64,000 nt of DNA from Adiantum capillus-veneris. Lineage: Eukaryota; Streptophyta; Polypodiopsida; Polypodiales; Pteridaceae. The notes beneath the pieces were generated by a model. That model had not been told where the DNA came from, ran no database searches, and saw nothing but the letters and a program-made list of their open reading frames with translations. The translations under genes were made by a program, and so were the position numbers. Within the stretch, counting starts at the first letter, position 1; each line of letters begins with the position of its first letter. The stretch is taken from positions 86,376,881 through 86,440,880 of the forward strand of contig CM043957.1 in NCBI GenBank assembly GCA_014529385.2, in the 5' to 3' direction. Below, in pieces: positions 33,643-48,587 of this stretch.

Positions 33643-36640
33643 GATAGAAGTGTGCAGTTTGGTGTACTCAGAGCCACCCCCCCCCCCCCCCCCCCCCCGC
33701 CCCCCCCTCTTTTTGTTCTGTGTTCAAAGGCACCGAGACATTCACTATGTAAAATTTTTCTATATCACGTGCATTCGCCAAAATGGATTAAAAGTACCCC
33801 TTATAGGCCTTATCTACACATGTTTTTGCAACTTTACAACAATATAAAATCCCTTCTGTTGAACACATGTGGTACAATACATATACTTTAGTGAACTCCC
33901 CGGGTCAAAGGCCTCACAAATCCTGTGCACTAAACATTCAACACTAGAAATCAACCAAACAAGGAGCCACTTTTTACTTCCTTGTGTCCACTCTCTGTTC
34001 TTGGAAATGTTTTGGTAAAGCCATTTCTTTGGTATTTGAAACCACATGTGACCCCTATTGCTATAGTATCCAACCAAAGGGTTCTTGAATAGCAATTTAC
34101 ATAGGCTCGAGTGGTACATATCTTCTATGTTAACAATGCATGCATCTATAATTTATGTTTACACTTTCTCTATCCAAATGAGCTACAAAGTAAAAATCAA
34201 ATCCACAATTTAACAGCTAGGTTCACAAGGTGATAGCTATGGGTACCATCTTTAGCAATACCAAAGAAATAGCTACCAATAGCTAATGAATAGGGATATT
34301 TAAGAATATTGAATACCAAAAACTTGTCAACACTACTCAAAAAGGTGGAAACTCAAAGGCTTTACAATATATGTATGCTTAAACACGAACCAATAATAAG
34401 CTGATTGTTCACCTATCAATCATTGCTATGCATAGACACCTCCATCTCAAGTTGTCCTTTCTCTAAGTCAACCTTGGCATAGGCATAGTATGGAAACAAT
34501 AACATGTTGGAAAGCAAGAGTTTAACTTTCTCAACTTGTGAAATGTTGCTAATAAAGCAAGATATATTCAACATCCCCAAACTAAGACATCTTGACAAAG
34601 GTTATAATTCACTTTCATAAGAGTACCATTAATGATTAAACTGAAATCAAAATATTGCTTGATTTTCTTCATGGTGGAGTGATTAAGACTTGAGACTTGA
34701 AACATCTTACAGGCAAATCAAAACATTCATAAAGGTGAACAATTTTTCTCAAATCTGTATAAAACTCCAGTAATCTAAATTAAATACTCTCACTCAATGT
34801 GACACCATTTAAGAAAAAAACATATTTATATTGCACCAAAATGAGTATAAATATAAAAGAATTTATAGAGGAATGCAACCTCGCAAAAATAATTACAAAC
34901 AGAGACAATGTTGTTGTTGCCAGGCTTCTCTTACAAGTATTTGTCTTCCTCATCAAGAGATTCATATACACTTCAGTATTTGTGTGTCTATGACAATAGG
35001 GAAGATGGTAGTACTTTATGGATGGCTTTTCTAAGAGCTCCTAGAGAGTACCTATTGGTTCAAGATTCTACACAAATCCAACTATTCTTATCAAAATCTT
35101 TTAACATGGTAGTGAAAGTCTCCTCACAGACCAAGAATAGAGTGATTTTCAGCTTTACACATGGTTGCTTGCTCATGTCCTCTCAAAACAAGTTGACTCT
35201 GTGATTAAACAACAAATTTTGTGAGCACAAAGTCATAAAGTACAAAATGATATCATTCTAATAATCTAGTCTACAACTATACAAAGAAGAAATTAGAAGA
35301 AGAATCTTTGATCACTCTCCATAGATAACACAACTTACTTGCATTGTGAGACTCAATCACATGCTACACAACCGTAGATGACGCACCAAATCCATCAACA
35401 AAATAGCACACCCCAATGTTATGAGGTATGAAGCCCTAAACATTGAAAGCCACAAAGAAGTTAATCCTCTCGAGTATGATAAAATTAAAGATGGAGATGA
35501 TGTTAAGCTCTGAATGTTAGCTACAAGGGCAGTTTTCCTACCATTCTATCTTTATGTTGGAGGTGAACCCTTGCAATGCCCACTCACTATTCACACCTCC
35601 TGCTGTTGTGGTATGCAAGTCATGTGAGCTTATAATTTTTCCACCTTTGGGAGTAAAGGTTTCCATGTACTGTGAGTGAATTAAAGTAGAAGGAGTAGTA
35701 TCGTGTTTCATGCTACAATGGAGGTGAGAGAAGGGAGAGGAGCTAGCTTGGTGTGAAACTATGTGGTGGGAAAAGGGAAGAGACGAGGGTGGAGCTTGCT
35801 TGGTGCTACAATGGAGGTGGGAGAAAGTTAACAGAGAGATAATGCTGACTATAGGGGGTGCATGTGGTTGTTGGAGCAATAGAGAGCTTGGAAAAGGGTT
35901 TGTAGAGAGAGAAAATCACTTTTCAGCTATGGAATAGGTTTCGAAAGACTTTGGAGGGTGGGAGATGATGTTTTAATTTTTTTTGAAAAAATCAAATTTT
36001 TAGGTTTTTCAGTGCATGTTTTTTACTTTTAGAGGTCAAAAATGCTTTTTTCACCATGAAATAGGTTTGGGGACCTTTTCAGGAGGGAAAACAAGACATT
36101 TGATTTTTTTTGAAAATTTCTATTTTTAAATCTAGGCCAAAAAGGGGGGAAAGAGGTCAAAGTGGTCCCCCCCCCCCCCCCGCTTTTTCCCCTAGCCACC
36201 TCCCTTACCTTCTCACTAGAGGCCATTAAGAGGTGTAAGACTACCTTGTCCCCCTACTTTTTTGAAAGTATAGAGTGTGTCCACCACCCTCTTCCTATTG
36301 GCTAGCCTCTAATTAACCTTAATCCCAAAGGGCCCTTAGAGGCTTCATATTTTCTTAATGAATTTGTTGAGTTTTAAGCAATTTAAGCTTAACTGAGCAC
36401 TTTAAAAAAAAGATATCTTCTATCTATCAAGCAAGCATTTGCCTTGGCCATGATAGCACATAATTTTCACTTGTCATCCCACTGATTTTAAATTGCTTCT
36501 AGGGTCATCCCTCTCTTCAAACCTTTGAGAGTTGTCTTCATCTCTTCCATTCTTTTTTGGGGATATATCATGTCATGTAAGTCATTCAAGCATCCTCCTT
36601 ATTTTAATTTGACCACTTCATCCTATCCTAACTACCCCCA
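33643..36640. other. No supported gene
   Basis: C-rich tracts lie at 33677-33707 (one G) and 36167-36181. Partly repeated CTACAATGGAGGTGRGAGAA lies near 35712 and 35808. Open frames have no recognisable domain. Confidence 0.5.
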
Positions 36641-36661
36641 TAAAGTCGACAATGCGGAAGC

Positions 36662-36729
<68 letters not shown>

Positions 36730-36900
36730 CTGAACCAACTAACCTTGGCAATGAATGATGATGATACAATGGGGACTGAGGGTTTCTTATATAGCAACCT
36801 CAGTAAATTGCCCTACCCAGACTTTGACAAATAAGTAAAATAAATACCTAAAAGTAGGGATCACATTGGGTAGTTCACTTGAGATGCCAAAACTCTAACA
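36641..36900 (-). repeat. 3' LTR of the short element
   Basis: 260 bp, with (GA)n at 36665-36726. It is shorter than its partner mainly because of the microsatellite length and loss of bases between the GA run and the LTR end. Confidence 0.8.
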
Positions 36901-38729
36901 CCCTCTTTGCAGCTCATAGTGGACATAAATAGTGAGACCAAGTCGATGAAGAAGCTACCATGGGCACCCAAGCAGCTCTGCAGACTACTGGATACACCTC
37001 AAATCTGCTATTCTCAACTTTGTACCTTAGAAGAATGCCATCTTGAGCATCGGTTGTCTTTTAGGAAGTTGAACTATAGACCATATTACGTCCAAAAATC
37101 CCTATTCGTGGACTGTGAACACATCTCGTCCAAAATACTTTCCAGACAATGAACTTTGAAACACATCCTGTCCATAATCCAACCAACAATAATGGATTGG
37201 TGCAATCATCCATAATGTTTTAGATACGTTTGATTGGTTCCCTACCAGATGCATGTGCCTTGAACTCCGACCTACGGGTTCAAGCACCGATAACTTGAAG
37301 TCCAATACAAGGGTCCAAATTAATTATATGAAGCATCTTTTGCCCCTCCTACCACTCACAAGTCTCTCTCTAGCTAAAGCTAGTGGCGACACTTGCCCTT
37401 TGACTAGAAATCTGACGTAGGGGCCACGTTGGCATCCGCCACGTGTGCCATGCTGATCTCCTCTATCAGATCTTTATTATTATAATCTCTGTCTAGCTTG
37501 CCTTTGTCTTTGTCTATCTGTGAATTATTGCTTTTGCCTTTGGCTTCAAACTCTTGAGCCAAACAAAGCGTCATGTCACATTTAGAACAACTGTGGTGGG
37601 GACCTCGTGGGTACCGAGGCAACTAACTGAGTATTGGAACTGCCATCCATCTCAAGCATGCCTTTGCCTCTTTCCTCAAGAGAACTCATCCATTTGCTTT
37701 TGGCTTCACAATCTTGAGCCATACAATTTGTTGGTTGCCTTGAGAATTGTGTCAAAGCATAGGCCGCTAACTGGATGGTTGATCTGATTTCCATAGACAT
37801 TTGTTGGTTTTGGTTGTGGTCACAGGTTCTCGAGCGGGGGGGGGGGGGACCTTGTTGAAGCTGCAAGATCTAGACTTGATGCCTTCTCGCACTCCAAAAG
37901 CCACACAATTCCACCAAGCCCCACCAAACTTCAAAATTCTCTCCTCCTAAGCCAATACAATACACCTTGGGGGCTTTTGCAAGTCTTCTTCCTAGCGGAG
38001 GTTCCTAAACCATTAACCTTGTGAGCCTCTTTCACCTCGCCGCTTTCCTTAAGCTCTCAAAAATTCTCCCACAATAGTAACAAAGAAAGATGATATCTGC
38101 TCTGCAAATTTCCACTTGAAAGTTCCCAAGTCAATCTACCTCAAGGGGGAGAAGTCTCCTCCAATGCCCTAAGGTGCCCTCAAAATCTGCAAACAGCATT
38201 TTCAAAATACTATTGTGAAAGATGCTCGAGCTGCTAGCAAGGAGTGAGGCCGTCAACAAGGAATCTTGTGGGTATAGCGTTTTAAAATGCAGCAATGTTG
38301 CTAGTGTTTCAGGACGCAGGTAAGAGTGAAAGAGTGAAGGACTCGTTGTACATGCCTTTGTGGAGTGCACATAGGTGCCGTCGATGGTAAAAAAGCTTGA
38401 AATGTTTCAAACGCTAGTAGCTCGCTCGTCAACGGGCACCAAGCGTGGGAGAGATGGAGAGCGGCAGTAGGAGATATCAATGGCTCTCCTGTCAGAATGT
38501 TTTGAAACACTCACAATAGCATGTGTAACATGGATTTGATGCGCTGCTTGTTGAGAAGCTTGGTGCCGGTGCCAAGCTCGCTGCAGTGAAAATGCCTCCC
38601 TTCGCCCAACATTTTAAAACGCTAGGGACAAAGGGTCACTAACAAGGGGGGTGGGGGCAATCTTCACGGGGTCTTATCACGATGAATCTCCTCTTCGGGC
38701 CGCCTTGCTCCACCAAGGCTTTGAGACCA

Positions 38730-39089
<360 letters not shown>

Positions 39090-42000
39090 TATTTGACTTA
39101 TCATATTCTAGAATACTATCATGTCTCATGCTCAACCCAATATCTACAATCTGACTCATCACCCTACATTCTAAAAGGGTAAGCCTCTTCTCTTGCTGTC
39201 TATCCTCCACTCCCCTAACAAACTTCATGGCGATTTGAGGCTACCTCATCACACCATCAAAACCACATTGGTTGCAAAACCTAGCATAATTGTCAGTTTT
39301 GCTCCAAATATTGTAGCCTTCCCTTTACACTCTATGTTGGTGGCTTCAACTCCTCCCACACAAGCATTCCTACATCATTTCCTTGTTGGGGTGAAGGCCC
39401 ATAGTGGTCGCCCATCGACTAGCTACTGACTAACTCCCTACTCACTAATTAACTTATTCTCATATATAATGCAAGGAGTGAGAGGTATTACTCTCTCATT
39501 GCTCCACCCCAAACACTTTGTCTTCTCTTTTTCCTTCCTGCTTCACACACACGCACACATTACACATGCAACTTACAACTGGTATTAGAGCTTAGGCACA
39601 GTGACTTCCCGACCCCATCTTCCTTTGTGCACTGAACAAGCTTTGAAACAAGCCTAAGGTTAAGCCTTTGAAGGCATTGAAGCAAGAGATATTGAAGATC
39701 CTTGTGAATCTTGAAAAGCAGCATTTTTAGATTCAAAACTTCAGAGCATATAGGAAGATTTTCAAGTGCTAGCAAAATATTGGAAGCCAAAGGGTAGCAA
39801 CGCTGAAAATAAGCAAAGGGTAGTGTTGGTTCAAGCCATTAACACAATTTGGTAAGGTAGTACTACTAAAATTTGAATTTAAAATATCATAAAAGTAATT
39901 TCTACTGAAGGTGGATCCTTGAGGTAGCCCATAAATATTGCAGATTTTGTGCAACAGATTGGGAAGCCATAAGGAATCTTGGCATAGAAGGGAGATTTTA
40001 TGTGCATTGTGGGCTGAGTTTTTGCTCCTTGTACAGAGCAGACTCTACCAGATTTTTCTCACGAGCTTATTTATGCATTTTTTGGCATTTGAAGCTCCAT
40101 TTTGAGTCGATATTTTTCACTTAATACATAGAAGATTCTATCAAAATTTTCCCAAGATTCTCACGTTAGGCAAAGCCAAGGCAAGATCCGCGACACGTTA
40201 GCCATGTAGGTCATTCAACTCCTGACACCCTAACCGTGTAGATGAGCCTAATAAAAAAGAAGACCTAGGCCCACACTTCCCATCGAGCAAAGCCCTAGGT
40301 CATCGACCCTTTTGTCAAAGGCTATGCGATGTAGGTGATCCTTGCCTTGTAGTGACGTTGCCATGAGCAACATAACACATGAGTCCAATCACAATAGCAT
40401 CTTTCATATGCACAAACAATCTTTTCCAAGAAGTAAGACTGTACAGGGTCTCTACCCTTATACATCCACCATAAACAATCTTTTCAAGAAGTAAGACTGT
40501 ACAGGGTCTCTACCCTTATACATCCACCATAAACCATCAAAACCACTTCACAATCCAATCCAAAACCATAAATCATAATCCTATACCATGACATTGTGGT
40601 GAGCACTCTACCCAACTCAGGGTGATGCACATCTAATCCTGCAAAATCACTTTAGCACATAACATGGCTACAAAAATTTTGGCAGCACAACCATATCCCC
40701 AAAAAGAGATCCAAGAGACACACCGGCTTCCACAATCAAAATCACAACCATAATCCATGAAAGATCTCAACCCTTGACCATAAACCATATTCCATACTGA
40801 ACCGACTCCCACACTTGGAGTTTGACATATCCACTACAATCAAGTTGAGCCCACACACATGGCCCTTGAGACATGAACTTTTCATGCATAATGAAGTCCG
40901 ACCAACGACCAAACATGATTTCAAAATCCAATTTTGACGATGTCTAACCATGCATAAGTGATGCACTATGACCACGCCTCACCTCTCTAACTCGTAGAAC
41001 TAGTTTTGACCTTGAAAGGGTGGAAAACAATATGCGTATGCACATGAGGTTTCCACATCCATCCATGAGGTTCCATATATCACATGACATCATCCCATCA
41101 ACTTACCCATTATGAAAAACAACTCCATCACTTTGATCAACCATATACCATAACTTCAAATGAGCTTCAAATATATGCGAAAATTAACTTTTTGTCATTT
41201 TTGGGTGCATTCATAACACACAAATAAAAGTATTTAACCTCAAAACAATGCATCAATCTCAAACACGTAGCATAGACTAACATCTTATCACATCACTTTG
41301 CCCATACGAGACTCATGCAACAAACCGTAGCACAAAAAGAAAGCCACCTTATTCATATTTGCCCGTGTATGGTTTAGGATCACTATCCATATACCCCCTT
41401 ATAAGTTTATGGACATCAAACCCTTGAAATCAACTCACCAAAACAACCCATAAAACATATATGAACCACTCATCCAACTCACGGCGTCATATGGTACTTC
41501 CCCTCGGTAGCACCCCCACATCTGCAAGTAATCCCGTACAAGGAGAATGATTGATAACTCGCATTCACAAAGTGATCTCAGAGACCTAAATACATTTATC
41601 AGCAAGTTTAATCAAGGTTTTGATTTGTTTAAGTGGGTTTTCTCATCTGACGACTCTATATAGTGGTTCTCCAAGGAGCTTGAGGTCCAAAATTTTGATT
41701 GTGCAGTGGGCAGCAAGCTATATTTTGACCATAACTCTTTGTTCGTGCAGAATTTTCACATAACACCCGAAGAGAAAAAGTTCTAAATGATGTTTTTAAT
41801 CTTTGGTTGAAAGGGTTCGACCTGATTCATAGCAGTTTGAGAGTTATGACCAAAACAATGTTCCTGCCGTCTACATGATGTGAAACAAAAAACATCTTTT
41901 TTTATGCATATGTGACCATAAACACGCCGTGTGCATAAATCAGTGTGCTAAACATGAAGAATAAAACATGGAGCATCCTCATACATATCGGTGCTCTCCA

Positions 42001-43211
42001 CATTTACTGAAATAAGCCCAGCAATTCCTCATCTTACCATGTTGGCATAATGTTTTTATTTTAGAAAATCACATATCATGCACAAAGTTCACAATAATAT
42101 GCCATTAAAAGTACACCCACATTTGGCATACATGCAGACCATAGCAATGCCAAGTATACTATCTATGTTTGACTAACAATGTCATTGTGAATGTTTTTGT
42201 GCAGGTTCACTTCTTGCATCAAGAGCCATGCCTTCCTCTGTCATGATTCATCTCCTTACCTATCTCTCAAGAATCGAGAGACATGATCAAAATTAGTCTC
42301 CTAATGAATTGTAGCAAAATGTTCATCTATTGATAATGAGAAGATAATACAAAGAGACTTCACACTCAATACTAAAAAAATAGACTGTACTTTGCTACAC
42401 TATATATGTAAACGAGAATACCGTACTATACATGGAGTTGAGTTGCCTCCTGCAAGCTTTTGAGTGGAGTCTCCATAATTCAAAAAATAAAAAAATGCAT
42501 TTAAACCCATAAACCTAGCCTCATCCTAGCCCAAAACCAGTTGACAAATCTTATAGTGCCCACCATTAACAAAACCAGTTCATGCCAGGTTTGTAATATG
42601 CCATTTTTGTTGCAACCCACAATAGCGCATCAACCTTAATCACAAACTAGAGAGGAGTCATGTAAACCATCATCAACAACAAACCCTTTGTGATTGCATG
42701 GCTATGTTAATATCGAGGTCACACAACGGATGTAAAGTGGGTAGATAAGGAGTTCATGGAGCAATATCCGATGTCCTTCGCCATTTTGAAGAAGCTTTTT
42801 ATGATTCAATTGCTGATCAATCACTATGGGTGGATACTCTTTCTAGAATCAATGTGACAGTGGGGGCCATAAAGCACACTCACATCTAGAGCCATTGCAA
42901 GTAACATGAACTTATGCTTCTGAGTGTGTGTGTGTAAACTTGTGCTTGTGCTTGTATGGATGATTTTTGCTGCCTCACGAAATGCAACAGCTCGTAAGTG
43001 CAAGATTCAAATCCTTCTTATTCCTCTCCTCTACGGCTCTTTCGGAACGATTTCTTTTTACGATGGTGTTAGTCGCTCTTCTTTGCAGCTCTTTAAGAAG
43101 CCCATGTCCTCCTCACAATTTTTGATTAAAACCAAAAGAATTTGCAAGTATCTCTTATCAACTTCAACTCAATCCACAACCTTGCAAGGCTTTGGGGAGT
43201 AGAGATTCTAG
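39090..43211. other. No supported gene
   Basis: AT-rich sequence with short chance frames only. The one clear repeat is listed separately. The A/C-rich character of 40500-41500 suggests decayed non-coding repeat, but I could not assign it. Confidence 0.5.
40414..40530. repeat. 59-bp tandem duplication
   Basis: Units at 40414-40472 and 40473-40530 (AAACAATCTTTTCCAAGAAG ... CTTATACATCCACCAT) are identical apart from one deleted C. Confidence 0.95.
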
Positions 43212-43238
43212 ATGAAAAAAATGAAAAAGGAAGAGAAA

Positions 43239-43253
43239 GATAGAGATAGAGAT

Positions 43254-43332
<79 letters not shown>
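43239..43332. repeat. (GATA)n(GA)n microsatellite
   Basis: GATAGA units pass into pure GA from 43261 to 43332. Confidence 0.95.
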
Positions 43333-43336
<4 letters not shown>

Positions 43337-43419
43337 ACCTTGCATGGCCCATCCTAGTGCCTTTGCCCTACCAAAAAGCAGCTTGTTTCTACTCAAAGTT
43401 GAGAATGGTTCTTTGCCAT

Positions 43420-43701
43420 TATACTATGGGTGAAAGCATGACTGGGTGGTACACATTGATTACTAGTTTTGAATAGCTGCACTATTACACGAGGGCGCGG
43501 TAAAATTTTTGCAAATTAATTCTAAATTTGGTGCCAAACAGCTTTTTAGATTCTCCTCTTCAAGAGCTATCCAATGATATATCACACACCTTGGATTCTT
43601 CTATCTTTGTCAAACATATTACAGCTATTAATTTGCAAAATAGTGATGTCTTGGACACAGCTTTGGTGTCCACCCAGTCATGCTTTCACCCCTATAGTAT
43701 A
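43420..43701. mobile_element. MITE with ~30-bp terminal inverted repeats
   Basis: The left end TATACTATGGGTGAAAGCAT (then GACTGGGTGG) and right end CCACCCAGTC-ATGCTTTCACCCCTATAGTATA are inverted copies differing by a two-base insertion. Inner sequence GCAAATTAAT/ATTAATTTGC is also inverted. The element is 282 bp, non-coding. A TA target duplication is compatible with the ends but not proven. Confidence 0.75.
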
Positions 43702-45639
43702 GATATTTAAGTGGAGTTCTAAACATGCCTCTTCACTATTAACATCTGCCCAAGACTATTGTCTACACCTTACGTCATGCTTTGGGTGTTAGGTCACAAC
43801 AATAGTTCAATCTCAAATGGAATCTTCTAGTGCTTTGAGATTGAACTCTTTAAACATTATCACAAGCACATGCTGAGTGTGAGAGCTTGCTACTCGCTTG
43901 TCATGGCCAATTTTCTTGCTTTATTGGATACAAAGGCCCAACAAAACATCTCAAACTCCTCACTCTCAAGCTAGAGAAGATTCACACAAAGAAGCATAAA
44001 GATACACCAAAAGCACATAAATACTGACAACCCTTCCCTTGGTGTTTGAGCTATGACATATGTAACAATGTAACTGGTAACACTCCAATCTAGGAGCACA
44101 ATAATCTGACATTCCCAATCCATGAGACACACTCCAATCCAAGAGACCTTCCCCAATCAAGGAGACAAATTAGCCTCTCTAATCCAAAGGATGTTGCTTA
44201 CATCTTGTCGAATTGATATATAAGGACTCAGACCAAGCTAATGCAAACTTTCTCCAAACACAATAGATTGAGAGGTAAAGGAAAAAGCGATATGCGAATA
44301 TGCCACTATCTCATTCCTCGAGAAAGTATGCTTCTCGTGACCTTCGCTCTTCCTTCTCTTCCTTTATCCACTTTTGTTGCATGATGTTGCTTTCCTTCTT
44401 CCCTTGACGAGGATTCTTCTTTGTGTGTTTATAATGCAAAAGCGGTGCTTAAGATGCCAAAACCCCGAAAACATGCCTACGTTGCCTCCCCTAGAATAAA
44501 AAAATCCCAATTCTCAATATGTTGAAGTGGTTTGGAGTAGTCTTTGCTTAGAAATTGTTCCAAGTCTAGTGTCTAAGCTCCTCATAAATGCACATGAAAA
44601 TATCCTCAATAATGGATGTGTAATATTACATTTCAAAATTATTACGCTTGGTTGTAAATTTTAGATTTTGATATATTTGTAGAAAAGGAAAGAGTAGGAG
44701 AAAGGAAGAAGGGTGGGTGAAGGTTGCCTTCGCAATATAAGGAAATTAGAGCAGTTACTTTGCCTTTTGTTTGGTTGGAGTTGAATGGAGTATTTTCTTT
44801 TGAGACTTTGAATCTCTGGAAAAATAATTGTCATTGTATGCAAAGACAAACCCTTAGTTGGAGGTGTCACTTGTTCGAGATGACAATAACAAAAGAAAAT
44901 CAATTCGGGATACCTCCTCTGCGGTCTAGAAGGTGTCACTAGGTTAAGAATTAAGGTCATGAGAGTGTCCATCTACTACTACAAAAAATGCTACGCATGT
45001 TCTGTCATTAGCGCACTCATAACCTCAAACAATACACCTTACAACCTTTTGTAAGACCCTCCCACTTCCCTCAACCTAAAATTAGGTTCAATTGTACCTT
45101 TAGTAACCTCCAAGTGCCCTCGCAAGATAGTCGATGGGCTATCCAAGTTCACCTTCGGGGTTCCATGTGGAGGAAGCCTAACAATAGGGTATTAACTTTG
45201 CCCTTGTAGAGTCAAGCTGTCACTTACACACCCAATTTGGGAAAGCTTTTAGGGTGACATTTTTCACCAATTTCAGAGCTGAGGGATGCCAATGAAAAAG
45301 TTCTCTCTGCTGGCACTTTGAAGCACCAAAATCCCACTACCATTAGGCGCTTTGATTATAAGATGGATTATGAAAAATTGATCTTAAAAAGCTCCTAATC
45401 ATGCAAATAAGAAAAGCCTATTATCCCTATTCAAGCCTACCTAGCCATAGAGGGTAGTGCCTTCTTAGGTTTACCAAGGACATGTCCACACATAGCTAAA
45501 TAAGAGCTCATTTAATGAGAGATGCGATTAATCGGGAGATAGACCTATAGATCTTAAAAGTGATTAAGAAATATTAGTCACCCTAATAGCTCTATTACCA
45601 ATTGTAGAAATTAGAGAGCATAAAAGAGAGCCATTAATG

Positions 45640-45707
<68 letters not shown>

Positions 45708-46371
45708 ACGTGCATGTATGTGTGTGTGCACGTGTGCATGTACTCAAAGAGAGTAGAAACTTAATGTAAACTCAGAATGACAACTTGATTATTATGTACG
45801 AAGTGAGTTGAAAAATGAGTATGAACAATGCCTCTTATATAAGCATACAAGAGATAACCTTATGGGGGATATCATAAGATAATACATCATCCGTTGAATC
45901 CACAATCCTACATCCATTGAATTCACAATCCTATGTGGAAAGTGTCCACACACAAACACATGGGACACACATGCCCAATGCCATTAAAGCATCCTAGTAA
46001 AAGCAGAAGTGTGGGTCAAAGCCAATAGATCCCAAGAAAGCATAAGTGTAGGCCAAAGCTCATAAATCCCAAGAAAGAAGTCTGTTGTGCTGGTCACTTA
46101 TCCCTCAATTAGTTTTTTCGTTTCATGTATCCAAAATCTTCAAGCTTTTCAACCTTCACTTGCAAAAGCTTCTCTCTTTAAACTAGTATAATTCTTTACA
46201 CTTGCATGCAAATTAAAGCAAATAGTATCGGTTTCAAGCTCTATTAATTGCATGTCTCTCTTGGAAATCAATGTTCCACATTACAAAGCCCTCTTTTTGG
46301 TTGCTATGTTATCTCTCGTTCACTATCTTATTCACACACCCTACAGAGTATGAGTATGTATGTGTGTGTAT

Positions 46372-46431
<60 letters not shown>

Positions 46432-46599
46432 CAACACAAAAATAACGATATAGCGAAAACCAGATAGGAAATGAGTCACAAATTCAGTTTGGGAGAAGCT
46501 CAAAAGAGAATGCTATTACAAGATGATGTAGAGTTCAAATCACAATATATACGAAGAGAGCTAGAGCACGCTTCATGGAGAAATTCAACAAAATCAACA
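43702..46599. other. No supported gene; compound microsatellites
   Basis: (TG)n(AG)n lies at 45644-45705 and at 46375-46430. The second is followed by GGCAACACAA, the same flank as the duplicated microsatellite at 13 kb. TACTACAAAAAATGCTAC near 44977 resembles a CACTA-type terminus, but no partner was found. Confidence 0.5.
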
Positions 46600-48587
46600 T
46601 TAAAGTGCTTGGTTGATATAGTGCTCAAATCTAGACATTTGCTTAGAGTCGAGACTCACAAAAACTTCAATATGTCCAGGCCCCAATGATGATGGTAAGA
46701 AGATGGAGATGGAATTGTATGCTAGTGGAATTCGTAAATGAGAAGGCTTGCCCCATCCAAAGTCCATCTCATAGAAGCCGAACCTAGATTAATGAAAAAA
46801 AAAACAATTATATTTAGTATCCAGAATTGCATGCACATATCGGTTCAGCTGCAATTATGTGCAAATGTGTAGAGAGGTAAGGTATCAATATAGTTTAGAC
46901 CAAGAAGGGATATTGAGAATGACAATCAATCAACAAAGGGTACACTTTGTATGGAGTACTATGCGCATGCATCTATACTCTAAACTAACATGATATGGCG
47001 GAAGGGGTAGCCCTTTACACGTGTTAAATTTGCGACATGAAAGCTAAACTCCAACACCGAGGAGAAAACACCCCCCCCCCCCCCCCCCCCCCCCCCCAAA
47101 ACAAAACAACAAAACCCCCCCTCTCTCTCTCTCTTTTTCTTTACGACATGAAAGAACTTATCATTCTCATAATCATCATCAGCCCTACCTAGTTGACACA
47201 CAATGCATACCTTGTCCAACTTGAAATCGCGAGGTCGAGGCCGGGTCTAGCAAATGCTGGAAACACAACCTGCGGGCCAGGGTCCTGCATGGAAAGCCAA
47301 TCTAAAGCGGAACGCATGTGGGCATCGTCCACCTTGGCTATGGAGGCCTTCACAAGATCAGCCGCGAACGACAAAGGGTTGGCCAGAAGCTTGCTGGCGT
47401 CGCAGACGGCGTAGGCGTAGAAAATCACGTTTCCGAAGAAGCCCTGCGGCAGGGGGGGTTTGAACCTCTGGCGGCCGTCCACAGCCATACCAACGCGGAC
47501 GTCCTGCGTCGGGGCCAAATCCCGGGCGTAGGTCAATGCTCGCCAAACAAGGGCGGCCACGATTTCAAAGCGCGTGTACGCTGCGCTGCAGCCGGTACTG
47601 CTGGCTATGGCGGCGGCCCTCAGCTCCTCGATGGTGCCTGGCATAAAGCGAAGGATTTTGGCGGCGCTGGCCGGCGGAAAGGCCGCTAGCGCCTCTTCTG
47701 GCGTGGGCACCTGCTTGACAGCGAAGTACTCTGGGTGCTCTGTAGCTAGCAATGGTGGCTTTCTTGGCTTCATCAGTGAGCGGTCCAGCCCTTCCGGCGG
47801 CGCGTCCATCACCATCGCCATCGCCAGACCACCATTTGAGCTAGGGTTTCCTTCTCGCCCTTCACCCGCTTTGGCTCTACTCAACGTCGCCCACCAGCTA
47901 AGGAAGTGGTCCAGCGAGAAGCCGTCCATTGCCTTGTGATGCAACCTGAAGCCCAGGCTAGTGCGGCCACATTCAAAATGCGTCAACTGCAACAATAAAC
48001 CAGAGAAAATTGAGCGAACCTCCACTGAGAAGCAAAAGCAAACGATGAGGCGAGCGCGCACACAGATTACACGCGCGCGCGCGCTCACACAGTCTCTCAA
48101 TCACTAGCTGTCTGCCATCACCCTCCCTCACCGACAGGAAACCTCACACTAAGGAAAGCTAAAGATGTCCACCAACCTGGGCTAACACAAGCGAAGCTTG
48201 CGAAACATCTGCAGAAATATCGACAGGAGGCGCCAAGAGATCGAGCTCTGGGAAATAATCAGTCTTCAGGCAGAAGCTCTCAAAGTCGCAGTTGACCCAC
48301 GCTTCCTGAAGGAGAGCGCCTTCGTCGTTGCAGACTATTTCGAGCTCTCCATTGCCGCTCTTGTCTCTGCAGCGCCCAGCTAACGGATAGAACGCGTTCA
48401 AGGTCTCCGCAAGGGAGCTTTTGAGCAAAGCGTAGGCATCAGCCGGTGCAGGCATGCCTTGGAAAAGCAACAAGAGAGGAGTGTAGGTGTGAGGTATCAT
48501 TTGATCAATCAGGCTCAACTCCACCACCCCCCCGGGAGAGGGGATGCTGGGACGAACAAATTCCGGAGCGTTCTTTCTCAACTGCAT
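46600..48587 (-). CDS. BAHD-family acyltransferase, three exons, intact
   Basis: BAHD enzymes transfer an acyl group from a CoA thioester to an alcohol or amine in plant specialised metabolism and act in the cytosol. Exons are 48587-48177, 47986-47211 and 46783-46600. Introns have GT/AG ends, phases 0 and 2, and the product is 456 aa, the usual BAHD length. The start at 48587 places VRP at residues 11-13 as in HCT-type enzymes; an ATG six codons upstream (48605) is possible. The catalytic HKAMD (HxxxD) is at 154-158 and DFGWGKP at 403-409, the latter reconstituted by exon 3. Intron 1 sits at the conserved Q position of this family (AQ/LTHFECG). Intron 2, between SSWTR and FGFYEMDFGWG, is an extra intron and holds a C27 tract. 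The coding sequence is GC-rich, unlike its surroundings. The acyl donor and acceptor cannot be told. Confidence 0.93.

Noticed and set aside
44975-44995. CACTA-like terminus TACTACAAAAAATGCTAC
   Set aside because: No matching inverted end or 3-bp target duplication could be found nearby.
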